64,000 bases of DNA from Bulleidia sp. zg-1006 (GCF_016812035.1 NZ_CP069178.1:1364001-1428000); one strand, 5' to 3'; positions 1-8,716 are shown, counted from the stretch's first letter. A program made the numbers and translations. Notes: generated from the sequence alone by a model not told the origin.

Positions 1-51
1 TAATTGTATTTGTAATTCTTTTGCGATATTTTGAATGATTTGTTCGTTCAT
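1..51 (-). CDS. Start of a Tex-like RNA-binding protein (partial)
   Basis: Only the first 17 codons are in the window; the gene runs off the left edge. An ATG at 49-51 is preceded by a good ribosome binding site (AAGGAGAAAA). The visible peptide begins MNEQIIQNIAKELQ, which resembles the N-terminus of Tex-family S1-domain transcription accessory proteins. The match rests on a very short stretch, so the name is tentative. It is divergent from the SPFH gene at 140. Confidence 0.4.
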   Translation of the reverse strand, partial: MNEQIIQNIAKELQIQL

Positions 52-139
52 AATTTTTCTCCTTACTTTATTATCATACCATTATTTTTTTCGATAAAAA
101 TTTTGATATACTGATAAGGGAATAAGGAGGTATTATTGT

Positions 140-1075
140 ATGCCTATATTTGTTTATTGGATTGTTGTTTTTATGCTTGTGTTAGCCATTTTAGTTAGCA
201 CGCTAAATGTTGTCCCACAAGAACACGCTTATGTGATTGAAAGACTAGGTCGTTACCACACAACATGGGATGCCGGCATCCATATTAAGGTTCCTTTGAT
301 TGATCGAATCGCAAAAAGAATGCTTTTAAAAGAACAAGTTGCTGACTTTGCGCCTCAACCGGTTATTACAAAAGACAATGTTACAATGCAAATTGACTCA
401 GTGGTTTACTTTAAGGTTTTCTCTCCTCATCAATATGCCTATGGGGTTGAAAATCCAATTATGGCAATGGAAAATCTAACTGCCACAACACTTCGTAATA
501 TCATTGGTGATATGGAATTAGACCAAACACTAACATCACGTGAAGCCATCAATAGCCAAATGTTACAAACAATTGATTTAGCAACGGATCCTTGGGGAAT
601 TAAAATTACTCGTGTTGAATTGAAGAACATTCAACCACCGGCGGCGATTCGTGAATCCATGGAGAAACAGATGAAAGCTGAGCGTGAGAAACGTGCTGCC
701 ATCTTAACTGCTGAAGGTGAAAAACAAGCTATGATTTTAGCGGCTGAAGGTAATAAAGAATCCGCTGTCTTAAATGCGGAAGCCAAGAAACAAGCAACGA
801 TTTTGGCCGCTGAAGCTGAACGTGAAAAGGAAATCAAAGAAGCAGAAGGTCGTGCCGAAGCAATTCGTGCCATTCAACAAGCTACCGCGGAAGGTTTAAA
901 AGCCATTAAAGAAGCCGGTGCTGATGAAACGGTTATTAAACTAAAGAGCTTAGAAGCCTTTGCCCAAGCTGCGAATGGTCAAGCCACTAAGATTATTATT
1001 CCTTCTGAAATTCAAGGCATTGCCGGTTTAGCTAAGGGAGTTTTTGAGACAATCAAAGAAGAAAAGAGTAAATAA
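140..1075 (+). CDS. SPFH/stomatin-like membrane protein (QmcA/HflK type)
   Basis: A 311-residue protein with one N-terminal membrane segment (about residues 4-25), then an SPFH/band-7 domain starting at the VVPQEHAYVIERLGRY region, and a long charged Ala/Glu/Lys coiled coil (about 175-250). This is the usual build of bacterial stomatins, which form oligomeric scaffolds in membrane microdomains and often work with proteases or NfeD-type partners. The start follows an AAGGAGG site. The next gene begins 2 bases after the stop, so the two are likely cotranscribed. The sequence shows no NfeD homologue; the small partner may take that place. Confidence 0.9.
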   Translation: MPIFVYWIVVFMLVLAILVSTLNVVPQEHAYVIERLGRYHTTWDAGIHIKVPLIDRIAKRMLLKEQVADFAPQPVITKDNVTMQIDSVVYFKVFSPHQYAYGVENPIMAMENLTATTLRNIIGDMELDQTLTSREAINSQMLQTIDLATDPWGIKITRVELKNIQPPAAIRESMEKQMKAEREKRAAILTAEGEKQAMILAAEGNKESAVLNAEAKKQATILAAEAEREKEIKEAEGRAEAIRAIQQATAEGLKAIKEAGADETVIKLKSLEAFAQAANGQATKIIIPSEIQGIAGLAKGVFETIKEEKSK

Positions 1076-1077
1076 TC

Positions 1078-1347
1078 ATGGAGTTTAGAATAATCTTATT
1101 CACTTTAGTCATTATCACAGTTGTGTTCTATCTTATGATTATTGCTATCCTTTCCAGGATGAGGCATGCCGAAACCCATAAGCCAGCCAAGTTTGAAGAC
1201 CTTAAAGTTAAGCTGGAAAAGTATCTTGGAAATGTGAGTTCCGACCAATTCCCCCAGCCAAAAATTCTGGATAAGCCAGAGGCTGAACAAGGTTATGTAG
1301 TTTTAAATGGTATTAAAAGAAAACTTGAAGATTGCAAAGATTTATAA
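1078..1347 (+). CDS. Small single-pass membrane protein next to the SPFH gene
   Basis: An 89-residue protein with one N-terminal hydrophobic segment (about residues 4-26) followed by a soluble, Lys/Glu-rich tail. No family is recognised. It starts 2 bases after the stomatin-like gene and probably shares its mRNA, so a role as a microdomain partner is possible but unproven. Just after its stop lies the left arm of a hairpin (1350-1361) whose other arm is now found beyond an IS element at 3861-3872. Confidence 0.65.
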   Translation: MEFRIILFTLVIITVVFYLMIIAILSRMRHAETHKPAKFEDLKVKLEKYLGNVSSDQFPQPKILDKPEAEQGYVVLNGIKRKLEDCKDL

Positions 1348-1445
1348 GAAAAATGGAGAAAACAAATGAAGTGACCCCCAAAAGTTAGACTTTTTTAGCG
1401 TAGCAGTTTATATGGCTGCTCCGCTATTTTTATGTAGCCAAGAGT

Positions 1446-1978
1446 CTAAGCCTGTATTGCACCGGACTTAGCCATCCCAGTTTCTTCTTTCCCCTCTATT
1501 CTCTTATCTCTAATATCTAATCTCTTATCTCTATTCTCTGGCGGACAAATGTCCGCCACTTGTCCACCATCATTTAGACAAATGTCCTCTAAAAGTCGTA
1601 TTTTTTCTTGATTTTCAAGCCTTGCTTTTCGCTTTCTTTCGCCCTCTGTTGATGATTTTCCAATGAAAAGCTCTATATCTGCCATATACAAAATCTTATC
1701 GGGTAATTGGTCTATCAGTTCCAATTCCAAAAATATTTTTATTGCCCTCTCCGCAGTACCTACTTGATGGCGTGTTATGGCGGCAATCATTTCGTTGTAT
1801 ATGGTATGTTATCTCTGAAGATCAGCTTGCCGTTGTTTTTAAGGCTCATCAGATACAATTTTAATAAAATGTTGGAATACATTACTCCGTCTTTCATACT
1901 CTCAAGTAAGGTTATGGTTTCACTTGTAAAGAAATCTTCCTTTAGCTTGAGATAATAGTATTTTTTGTTATCACTCAT
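1446..1978 (-). pseudogene. Frameshifted phage-type replisome organizer
   Basis: Two reading frames join into one protein. The first (1978 down to about 1790) starts MSDNKKYYYLKLKEDFF and matches the N-terminal domain of phage replisome organizers. The second continues from EMIAAITRHQVGTAERAIKIF, the rest of that domain. Between them the sequence reads TAT-AC-AAC-GAA where TAT-AAC-GAA is expected, so a 2-base insertion near 1790 ends the first frame with TGA. The C-terminal part is short and repeat-like (RDKRLDIRDKRIEGKE). Such proteins load helicase at phage or ICE origins. It is a remnant inside the IS3 element. Confidence 0.7.
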
Positions 1979-1998
1979 TTTCTTCTCCTTGCAATAAA

Positions 1999-2030
1999 AA
2001 AGAGAAGTAGATTATTTCTCCACTTCTCTA
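1999..2030. terminator. Hairpin between the DUF1016 gene and the replisome organizer remnant
   Basis: AGAGAAGT and CACTTCTCT form a stem with A-rich sequence on one side and T-rich on the other. It lies just upstream of the replisome organizer start and downstream of the DUF1016 gene on the minus strand, so it could end the latter. Confidence 0.4.
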
Positions 2031-2058
2031 ATCATTCATAAATTATTTTGTTTTCTAT

Positions 2059-2115
2059 AATTGTGCAACGCCCGTTGCATAATTTTCAATTAGTCAGATG
2101 CCATCTGACCAATTG
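2059..2115. repeat. Two AATT-flanked palindromes after the DUF1016 gene
   Basis: At 2059-2084, AATT-g-TGCAACG-cc-CGTTGCA-t-AATT. At 2087-2115, CAATT-a-GTCAGATG-c-CATCTGAC-c-AATTG. Both are nearly perfect, share the AATT border and have a centre of one or two bases. They stand in tandem between the DUF1016 stop and the next hairpin. A third palindrome of the same build sits inside the gene at 2846-2872. Confidence 0.7.
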
Positions 2116-2130
2116 CATCTTCCATTGACT

Positions 2131-3156
2131 TTATTTTTCCTTATAATTCCTTAAAACTCTCTCAACTTGTTCTTCTAATTGTTCTCTATCAGGAATATAT
2201 AAAGTATACTTAGAAGCAAATATCTTATTGGACAAACTACCAAGTGCATATTCTGCCTGTATACTGTCCTTATCAGTGCAAAGGATAATTCCAATCGGTT
2301 CATTATCCGTATCGTCATTAACTTCCGCCTTGTAGTAGTTAAGATACATATTGATTTGTCCGACTGCTTCCGACATTAGTTTTCCTGTTTTAAGTTCAAT
2401 CAAAACATAGCTCTTAAGTATCTTGTTGTAAAATACCATATCAACATAATAATGGGTATTCCCAAGTGTTACTCTTTGTTGTGAGCCTACATACATAAAG
2501 CCCTTGCCAAGTTCAAGCAAGAATTTTTCAATATGAGTTATTAGGGCTTTTTCTAAATCATTTTCCATAATCGGCTTTTCTTCAGGCAGTCCTAAAAATT
2601 CAAATACATAGGGATCTTTTACAACATCACTTGCCTTATTTATTTCATTTCCCTTTAAGGCTAACTCTAATACCTTTTCTTTATTTTCATCTCCTGATGA
2701 AAGTAAAAGTCTTTCAAAAAGTGAGGTTTTTATTTGTCTTTTTAACTCTCTTACAGACCAATTGGCATTGATAGTTTCTTTTTCATAAAAACTTCTTTTC
2801 TTCTCATCGCTTATGGAAAGTAGTTCACAATAATGCGACCAACTTAATTTTCCAGACAGTGTCTGGAAAATTGGAAAACTCAAATAAAAATTTCTCATGT
2901 TAAACAAGTTGGATTTTGAAAATCCCTTGCCATATTCTTTTATGAGCCTCTTTGATAAGTCTGTTACCAACTGTTTTCCATACTCTGCTCTATCTGAATT
3001 TCCTTGTTCATCTTCTACGATAATTCGCCCAATCTCCCAGTAGGTTTGAATAAGGATATTATTAACTTCTATTGCAACACTATTTCTTGCATTATCCATC
3101 AATTCTTTAATGTTGCTATAAACATCTCTATGAATTTTATCCATTTCATTATTCAT
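2131..3156 (-). CDS. DUF1016/YhcG-type PDDEXK nuclease-domain protein
   Basis: A 341-residue protein. The N-terminal half is the DUF1016 N-domain (IQTYWEIGRIIVE, KGFSKSNLFNMRNFYL, LSWSHYCELLS). The C-terminal half has a PDDEXK-like core with YYVDMVFYN and YVLIELKTGKL, giving the D...ExK residues. Family members are often found with restriction or mobile DNA, and their exact role is not settled. The gene looks intact, though it sits within a dead IS3 element. The coding sequence holds a perfect 27-bp palindrome at the position encoding IFQTLSGK. Confidence 0.85.
   Translation of the reverse strand: MNNEMDKIHRDVYSNIKELMDNARNSVAIEVNNILIQTYWEIGRIIVEDEQGNSDRAEYGKQLVTDLSKRLIKEYGKGFSKSNLFNMRNFYLSFPIFQTLSGKLSWSHYCELLSISDEKKRSFYEKETINANWSVRELKRQIKTSLFERLLLSSGDENKEKVLELALKGNEINKASDVVKDPYVFEFLGLPEEKPIMENDLEKALITHIEKFLLELGKGFMYVGSQQRVTLGNTHYYVDMVFYNKILKSYVLIELKTGKLMSEAVGQINMYLNYYKAEVNDDTDNEPIGIILCTDKDSIQAEYALGSLSNKIFASKYTLYIPDREQLEEQVERVLRNYKEK
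2846..2872. repeat. Perfect 27-bp palindrome inside the DUF1016 gene
   Basis: The arms AATTTTCCAGACA (2846-2858) and TGTCTGGAAAATT (2860-2872) flank a single G. It encodes part of the IFQTLSGK segment in frame and has AATT at both ends, as the two palindromes downstream do. Confidence 0.8.
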
Positions 3157-3290
3157 ATAGCTACCACCTCTTTGTCTACTACAGTTTTGATTATTATACC
3201 ATAAATATTGAGTATATTCAATATTATGTTACTTATATTTATATGTCGGTGAATGTCAACATTAAATGCAGAATTTTATCAATTTATTTT

Positions 3291-3824
3291 TAGAAGCTCC
3301 AAAACCTATTGAATCGCAAATTTGTAGCTACAAAGCCTAACCGGAAATGGGTAACTGACGTTACAGAGTTCAATGTTCGTGGAGAAAAGGTTTACTTGTC
3401 ACCTATTCCGGATTTGTTCAATGGGGAAATAGTAAGCTATAATATTTCACTTCATCCAGTATTCCATCAAGTCATGGATATGCTAGAAAAGGCTTTTGAA
3501 AAGATTCCAAATACAAGCGAAACGATTCTGCATTCAAATCAAGATTGGCAATATCAAATGAAAAAATACCAGCACATGCTTAAAGAGCATGGCATAATAC
3601 AAAGCATGTCTGGAAAGGGAAACTGTTTAGATAATTCTGTCATGGAAAACTTCTTCGGTCTACTTAAGGCAGAGATGTTTTACAAACATGAATTCAAATC
3701 TACAGAACACCTAATTTCTGAAATTGAAGCATACATTGACTATTACAACAATAGACGAATTAAGTGCAAGTTAAAAGGACTGAGTCCTGTGCAATACAGG
3801 ATTCAGTCCTCTAAAGCTACTTAA
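3291..3824 (+). pseudogene. IS3-family transposase OrfB, 5'-truncated
   Basis: From about 3294 the frame reads KLQNLLNRKF and continues into a rve/integrase core: WVTDVTEF (first Asp) and NSVMENFFGLLKAE (the Glu). An in-frame TAG at 3291 marks the break, and no ATG is available, only TTG at 3309. The second catalytic Asp, normally in HSDQGWQY, is replaced: the protein has HSNQDWQY. The N-terminal half and OrfA are missing. The enzyme is therefore both truncated and probably catalytically dead. Confidence 0.85.
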
Positions 3825-3941
3825 TTATACTGTCCAACTTTTGGGATTCAGTTCAAATCATTTCTCCATTTTGTTTTTATGTGATTTTAAAATAATGCCT
3901 GGCGCTGATTATCTGCTAATCTAAAGCTTTCAATCCATACT

Positions 3942-6644
3942 CTATTCTCCAATGATTTTTATTGTACTACCAGTTTGAAACTCTTTTGTGACAATAATTT
4001 TCTTTTCAACACGTTCCTTTAATTCTTGCACATGAGAAATAATCCCGACCAAACGATGGTTACCGGCCGTCTTTTCTAAAATCAACATGACCTTCTTCAA
4101 TAGCTCTTGATCCAAGCTGCCAAACCCTTCATCAATAAAGATGGTTTCCATTTCAATACCCCCATGTAAAGAACGTATCGCATCCGCCATGCCCAAAGCC
4201 AGTGATAAAGAAGCCATGAAAGCTTCCCCACCACTTAAAGTATGCACTGGGCGACTTTGTCCACTATACAAATCTTGAATATCCAAAGCCAAGGTTTGTT
4301 CACTTTGACCACTTTTCCGACTCGTTCGAACTAAGGCATATTGACCATCTGCCATCTGTTGAAACCGCTCATTCGCAAAGCCGAGAATTTGATCTAAATA
4401 AAGACTTAAAACATACGCATCCAAACTCAATTTATTACCATCTTCCCCCGATCTTACATAGTATTTCGTTATATCCTGTTTCCAAACCAACGCTTGCATC
4501 TTCGCCTCTTGTTTCTGATAAGCATGTTTTACTCGTGTATAGACCGCTTCTATCCTTTGTAACCGGGCGTATAAAGTTTGTTTCTGATGGTCCAACTCTT
4601 CTCTTAGCTTGCTGTTCAATTTGATTTCTTCAACCAATTGATTAAAATCGAAAACCAACTCTTCTTTTAATTGCTTGGAAAGAGTTTCTATCTGAGCCAC
4701 TAAAGTAACCAAGGATAATTTCCCTTGTTGCAAATCATCTTGGTACTGCTTTTTTTTCTTTGTTAAATTGGCAAGAAGGCGTTGTTCTTCTCGGTATTTC
4801 TCTTCCGCTTCTTCCTTTTTAAAAAGAGGTAAATCTTTCTTTTTTAGATGATACTCCACATGAATACTCTTTAACTGGAGCTTTTCTTCTTGAAGCTTTA
4901 CTTGGTCTTGTTCAATCTCTTTTCTTAATTCATGGATGCTATTTTCTCTTTGCCGGAAGACTTCCTTTTGCTGCTCATTATCTTTCAAAATAGATTTTTG
5001 CGTTTGTAACTCCTTTTTGGATTGCCGGTATTGCTTTTGCAACTTTGTATAAAACACTGTCCATTCTTCCATTGAAATAGAATACTTTTCCGCCATTTCT
5101 TTTAAGCTTTTTTCATCATGCTTTAAAGAAGTCTTTTCTTCACTCATTCTTTGTGAAAAATAAAAGCGCTTTTGATTGAAAGTTTGCACTTTTTCTTTCA
5201 AAAATTGAATTTGACTTTGGTTATAAACCTTTTCACCTTTTGGAGTCGGCTTTGGATGATGCAAGGAACCACACACAGGACAAGGCTTACCTTCTTGTAA
5301 ATTTTCTGCCAAAATACCGGCTTGTTCTTGTAAGAAACGACTTTGTTGAAATTCATATTCTTGTTGTAAGTTACCATATTCTTGTTGTAAATCTTGATAT
5401 TCTTTTACATGCTTTTGGTAGTCCATCTTATTTTTTTCATACGCTTCTTTTCTCGATAAAGCCTGTTGAAATTCATTTAAAGAAAGACTTTCTTTTTCTA
5501 AATCCATTTCCCGTTTCTGGACAAGTAATTTTTGTTGGCCAAGTTTTTCATCTATGTTTTTAAAATCTTCTTGCTCTTTTTGCTGATGCACAAGACTATC
5601 TTGTTTTAAGATTAGTTTTGTTTGTGCTTCCTTGACGAAATGTGTTTGTTGCTTAAGCTTTATTTCAAGTTCATCCACCACTTGATAAAGAGAAAGCTGT
5701 TCCTTCAATTGATTTAATTCTTTTTCTTTTTGCTTAAAAAAATCTTCATTGCATTCCTTTTGGAAAGTTTGCCATCTCGCTTCTAAAGATTGATAGTCTT
5801 TTTCTAGCATCAGTTTTTTTTCTTGTGCTTTTTTATAGTCCAAACGATTTTTTTGCTGGTCTAGGAATTTTTGTTTCTGAATATTTTGTTCTTGAAGAGT
5901 TAAGTCTATCTGTTCCAGTTTCGATACAATTTCTTGATATCGAAGATAATCGAATTCTTGCTTATTTTTCAACAAGTTTAACTCTTCTAAAATGGTTTTA
6001 CCATCTAATTGGAAATGAACTTCTTCTAAAAGACGCTCAATCTCTTTCTTGGTTTCATTCACTTCCTTTTGAAGATAATCCACCTCTTTTTTACTTCTTT
6101 CAATAAATGAACTGAAAGCTGACACATCAAAAACCGTCTTTAATAGCTCCGCTCTTTCATTACCTTTTTTCAAGAGAATATCACGGAATGTTCCTTGGGC
6201 AATCATCACCACTTGACGAAATTGTTTTTTATCCAAACCAATGATGTCTTTAATTTTTTCATTGATTTCTGCTTGTTTAGATAAACTTTTTCCATCCGGC
6301 AAAGCTAAATAACATTTTTGATGAACATCACTGCCATCCTTTTTTAGCTTAAAAGAGCGATGAACGGTGTACACCAAACCCTTATTTTCAAACTCTAGTT
6401 CAACAATGGTTTCCACTTTTCTATCTTGTTCCTGACGATTTCTAAAATCGAATGGTCTATGTAGCTCTTGACCACTTTGTTCACCATATAAAGCGTAGGA
6501 AATACCATCAAAAAGCGTCGTTTTCCCGGAGCCTGTATTTCCCCAAATTACAAAGATACCATTCTGCCCTAATTGGCGAAAATCAATAACCGTCTTTTTT
6601 TGATACGACGAAAAAGCCTGTAGTGTTAGTTGTAGAGGTCTCAT
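3942..6644 (-). CDS. sbcC: Exonuclease subunit SbcC
   Basis: A 900-residue SMC-like ATPase. Walker A is GNTGSGKTT near residue 35. A long coiled coil is interrupted by the zinc hook CPVCG near residue 455. The signature LSGGE and Walker B FIDEGFGSLD stand near the C-terminus. With SbcD it forms the Mre11-Rad50-like complex that opens hairpins and processes DNA ends. The start overlaps the sbcD stop by 4 bases, so the two are translated together. Rather short for the family, but all catalytic elements are present. Confidence 0.95.
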   Translation of the reverse strand: MRPLQLTLQAFSSYQKKTVIDFRQLGQNGIFVIWGNTGSGKTTLFDGISYALYGEQSGQELHRPFDFRNRQEQDRKVETIVELEFENKGLVYTVHRSFKLKKDGSDVHQKCYLALPDGKSLSKQAEINEKIKDIIGLDKKQFRQVVMIAQGTFRDILLKKGNERAELLKTVFDVSAFSSFIERSKKEVDYLQKEVNETKKEIERLLEEVHFQLDGKTILEELNLLKNKQEFDYLRYQEIVSKLEQIDLTLQEQNIQKQKFLDQQKNRLDYKKAQEKKLMLEKDYQSLEARWQTFQKECNEDFFKQKEKELNQLKEQLSLYQVVDELEIKLKQQTHFVKEAQTKLILKQDSLVHQQKEQEDFKNIDEKLGQQKLLVQKREMDLEKESLSLNEFQQALSRKEAYEKNKMDYQKHVKEYQDLQQEYGNLQQEYEFQQSRFLQEQAGILAENLQEGKPCPVCGSLHHPKPTPKGEKVYNQSQIQFLKEKVQTFNQKRFYFSQRMSEEKTSLKHDEKSLKEMAEKYSISMEEWTVFYTKLQKQYRQSKKELQTQKSILKDNEQQKEVFRQRENSIHELRKEIEQDQVKLQEEKLQLKSIHVEYHLKKKDLPLFKKEEAEEKYREEQRLLANLTKKKKQYQDDLQQGKLSLVTLVAQIETLSKQLKEELVFDFNQLVEEIKLNSKLREELDHQKQTLYARLQRIEAVYTRVKHAYQKQEAKMQALVWKQDITKYYVRSGEDGNKLSLDAYVLSLYLDQILGFANERFQQMADGQYALVRTSRKSGQSEQTLALDIQDLYSGQSRPVHTLSGGEAFMASLSLALGMADAIRSLHGGIEMETIFIDEGFGSLDQELLKKVMLILEKTAGNHRLVGIISHVQELKERVEKKIIVTKEFQTGSTIKIIGE

Positions 6645-7771
6645 TCTTTTTCTCCCTCATTCCATATCTTTTGAACCCATGCCAGTTGTTCATCACTTAA
6701 ATCATGACCGCTGACCTGCTGATACCATGTAGCAATAATTTCCAACGGATTTAAGGATTTCATATTGGTATTGGATTGTGTTTGTTGCAAATTGTATTTT
6801 CTTTTTGCTGGAATAATACTCATGTAATTCGGGTATTTCTTTGCGATTTCCGAAATAGAAGTGTAAGGAAAATATTCATCGCTTAATTCAAAATAAAGAT
6901 AGTCCATGGAATCAACAGCCTTTATTCCCATTAAAACATCCTTTATTGTTGCTTTAATGAATTTTACTTCATGTCGTGGTTGTAAAGGGATTAATTCTAT
7001 TTCTAAACTTCCTTTTTCTTTTAAACTAAAGATAGGCATTGTTTTTGATTGGTTCGCTTCTGCTTTTGAATAGGCTAAAGGAGAACCGCTATAACGAATA
7101 CGACCACTTGCATTCAAAATCGCTTCCGGTTTATGAATATGTCCTAAAGCCACATAATCAAAGTCTTCAAAAATGGGACTGCTGACTTCCTCTGAACCAC
7201 CAATCATTAATTCTTCTGAGCTATCTTCACTTGGTTTACTAACACCAAGAACGAATTGATGTGCCACTAGGATATTTCTTTGTTTTGTATCTAACTTTAA
7301 ATCTTCTAATAAAAGATGATAACCTTCTTTTAAACGAGGTGTTTCTTCTAAATGAAGAGCATTTTTAATATCAAAGCGATTCATGTAGGGGATGCTATAG
7401 ATATAAATTGGTCCATATTCATCCTTTAAGACAATAGCTTGGTTTGAATAGTTGGTTTGTAGATAGATATCGCCTTGCTTGAAAAAGCTTGAACCAAAGG
7501 CTAAGCGGGATGAACTATCATGATTGCCACTGATTAAAATTACTTTGATTTCCTTTTCATGCAGTGCTTTTAAGAAGTTATTTAAAACTCCCACTGCTTC
7601 GATACTTGGAACTGATTTATCGTAAATATCACCCGCTATTAATAGACAATCCACTTTTTTTATTTCTAGTTGTTGTAAAATTTGGTTTAAAATATATCTT
7701 TGATCTTCTAAAAAAGAATGACCATTTACCACCTTTCCCAAGTGCAAATCGCCAATATGTGCAAACTTCAT
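6641..7771 (-). CDS. sbcD: Exonuclease subunit SbcD
   Basis: A calcineurin-like phosphoesterase of 376 residues starting MKFAHIGDLHLGK. The metal ligand motifs GDLH, GDIYD, SGNHD and ALGHIH are in order. The open frame extends 11 codons further, but the ATG at 7771 has AAAGAGG upstream and gives the standard family N-terminus, so I chose it. It is the nuclease half of SbcCD and overlaps sbcC by 4 bases. Confidence 0.95.
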   Translation of the reverse strand: MKFAHIGDLHLGKVVNGHSFLEDQRYILNQILQQLEIKKVDCLLIAGDIYDKSVPSIEAVGVLNNFLKALHEKEIKVILISGNHDSSSRLAFGSSFFKQGDIYLQTNYSNQAIVLKDEYGPIYIYSIPYMNRFDIKNALHLEETPRLKEGYHLLLEDLKLDTKQRNILVAHQFVLGVSKPSEDSSEELMIGGSEEVSSPIFEDFDYVALGHIHKPEAILNASGRIRYSGSPLAYSKAEANQSKTMPIFSLKEKGSLEIELIPLQPRHEVKFIKATIKDVLMGIKAVDSMDYLYFELSDEYFPYTSISEIAKKYPNYMSIIPAKRKYNLQQTQSNTNMKSLNPLEIIATWYQQVSGHDLSDEQLAWVQKIWNEGEKE

Positions 7772-7800
7772 ATAGCCTCTTTCTGCTTTTATTATAGCAA

Positions 7801-7836
7801 ACAAAAAACAGAATCAGTTTCCTAACTCTGTTTCAT
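7801..7836 (-). terminator. Terminator of duplicated pair, copy A
   Basis: AAACAG and CTGTTT arms with an inner AGTT/AACT pairing, read on the minus strand into a T-run ending TTTTTTG. It follows the membrane-protein gene. The same hairpin stands after copy B. Confidence 0.6.
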
Positions 7837-7854
7837 AAAATTAGAAAATTAAAA

Positions 7855-8181
7855 TCACCAATTCTCGCTATGGATTAAGACATATCTTATGTGCATAGCA
7901 AGCCCAACTGGAATATAGGAATATTTAGTCAAAGAAGGAACAAGATTCTTTGGCTTGAAAATTATAAACAAAGCAACACCAAATACAATCAAAATTCCTA
8001 TCTCAATTAAATTCTTTCTTCTTATTTCTTCTAAGTCAATAACACTAAAAGTGATACAACCTATTATGAAAATCAAAGCATTCACAAAATCAGCCTGTGA
8101 AAACCATCCTATCAACAAGGAAATAGCGATATTCGCTATCATGATGATTCTTTTCTGCTGTTTAGTAAACATAATAATCAA
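7855..8181 (-). CDS. Small membrane protein, copy A (possible immunity-type partner)
   Basis: A 108-residue protein with three hydrophobic stretches (about 11-28, 31-46, 62-77) and a C-terminus ending HIRYVLIHSENW. No family is recognised. It overlaps the end of the secreted-protein gene by 20 bases, so the two are translationally linked. Its first 40 residues and last dozen are identical to copy B, while the middle differs strongly. A small polytopic partner of a secreted protein could be an immunity protein; that is inference from layout only. Confidence 0.65.
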   Translation of the reverse strand: MIIMFTKQQKRIIMIANIAISLLIGWFSQADFVNALIFIIGCITFSVIDLEEIRRKNLIEIGILIVFGVALFIIFKPKNLVPSLTKYSYIPVGLAMHIRYVLIHSENW

Positions 8182-8716
8182 TCATCTTATATCTATGAAC
8201 CCATCCTCTTGAGCCCATATTGCTTTCCTCACATTGAAATTTTGTTCGTGTTGTAAAGGTTCTCTTAGAAGGATAATTTCTATGTGCTAAGGCATCATCA
8301 ATGGCAGTTATTATTTTATTATCTGACAATACTATACCCACTGCGATACCTATACCAATATTCCCAAGAATACCTGTTCCAGCACCAAGCAAAGCACCCA
8401 AAATAGCACCTCCAATTATATTATCACGCTCAATTTTTTTCCTATATTTTATTAAATCACTTTTTGAAATAGTTCCATATACCGTTTTTGTTTTCCCCTT
8501 ACAGCGCCCAAGATTATAATATAAACTATATCCACCAGAATTAGATTTTTCTGATTCTAAAACATCAATGTAAAGTTCATTATCAATAACTTCTACCCCA
8601 ATGATTTTACTTGTATCAATTGTCCCCGTGGAGCAATCATCACAAGCCAGTACTTTTGTTGGTGCAAAGCCTATTAGCATGACAGCCGTTAAAAGTAAAA
8701 CAGTGATTTTTTTCAT
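8162..8716 (-). CDS. Secreted glycine-zipper protein, copy A
   Basis: A 184-residue protein with a signal peptide (MKKITVLLLTAVMLIGFAPTKVLA, then CDDC). Cys after VLA could be lipidated, but the site is not a classic lipobox. A middle domain is polar. A glycine-zipper hydrophobic segment (GGAILGALLGAGTGILGNIG, about residues 102-130) could insert in a membrane. A conserved tail ends YYVY. No known family is recognised. Promoter, leader and partner gene are all duplicated. A toxin, bacteriocin-like or envelope role are all open. Confidence 0.65.
   Translation of the reverse strand: MKKITVLLLTAVMLIGFAPTKVLACDDCSTGTIDTSKIIGVEVIDNELYIDVLESEKSNSGGYSLYYNLGRCKGKTKTVYGTISKSDLIKYRKKIERDNIIGGAILGALLGAGTGILGNIGIGIAVGIVLSDNKIITAIDDALAHRNYPSKRTFTTRTKFQCEESNMGSRGWVHRYKMIDYYVY

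Larger units (their letters stand above)
1372..3850. mobile_element. Degenerate IS3-family element with replaced interior
   Basis: The left end (TGACCCCCAAAAGTTAGAC, 1372-1390) and the inverted right end (reads TGAATCCCAAAAGTTGGAC from 3850 inward) match at most positions and end in TG/CA as IS3 members do. A terminator-like hairpin (about 1397-1434) follows the left end. The right part keeps the C-terminal half of an OrfB integrase. The first part of the transposase is missing; in its place lie a broken replisome organizer and a DUF1016 gene on the opposite strand. I see no clear target duplication. The element is unlikely to move on its own. Confidence 0.75.
1350..3872 (+). terminator. Terminator hairpin split by an IS element
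   Basis: AAAATGGAGAAA at 1350-1361 is exactly complementary to TTTCTCCATTTT at 3861-3872, and the right arm runs on into a T-rich stretch. The two arms directly flank the IS3-type element 1372-3850. Without the element they would form a 12-bp stem ending the SPFH operon. Only the two arms belong to this feature; the interval between them is the insertion. Confidence 0.6.

Noticed and set aside
631-873. Open frame opposite the coiled coil of the SPFH gene
   Set aside because: It is a Ser/Ala-rich shadow caused by the repetitive Ala/Glu codons of the real gene, with no ribosome binding site.
2059-2115. Start of a CRISPR array
   Set aside because: The two palindromes have different cores and no regular spacing or repeats, and no cas genes are near.
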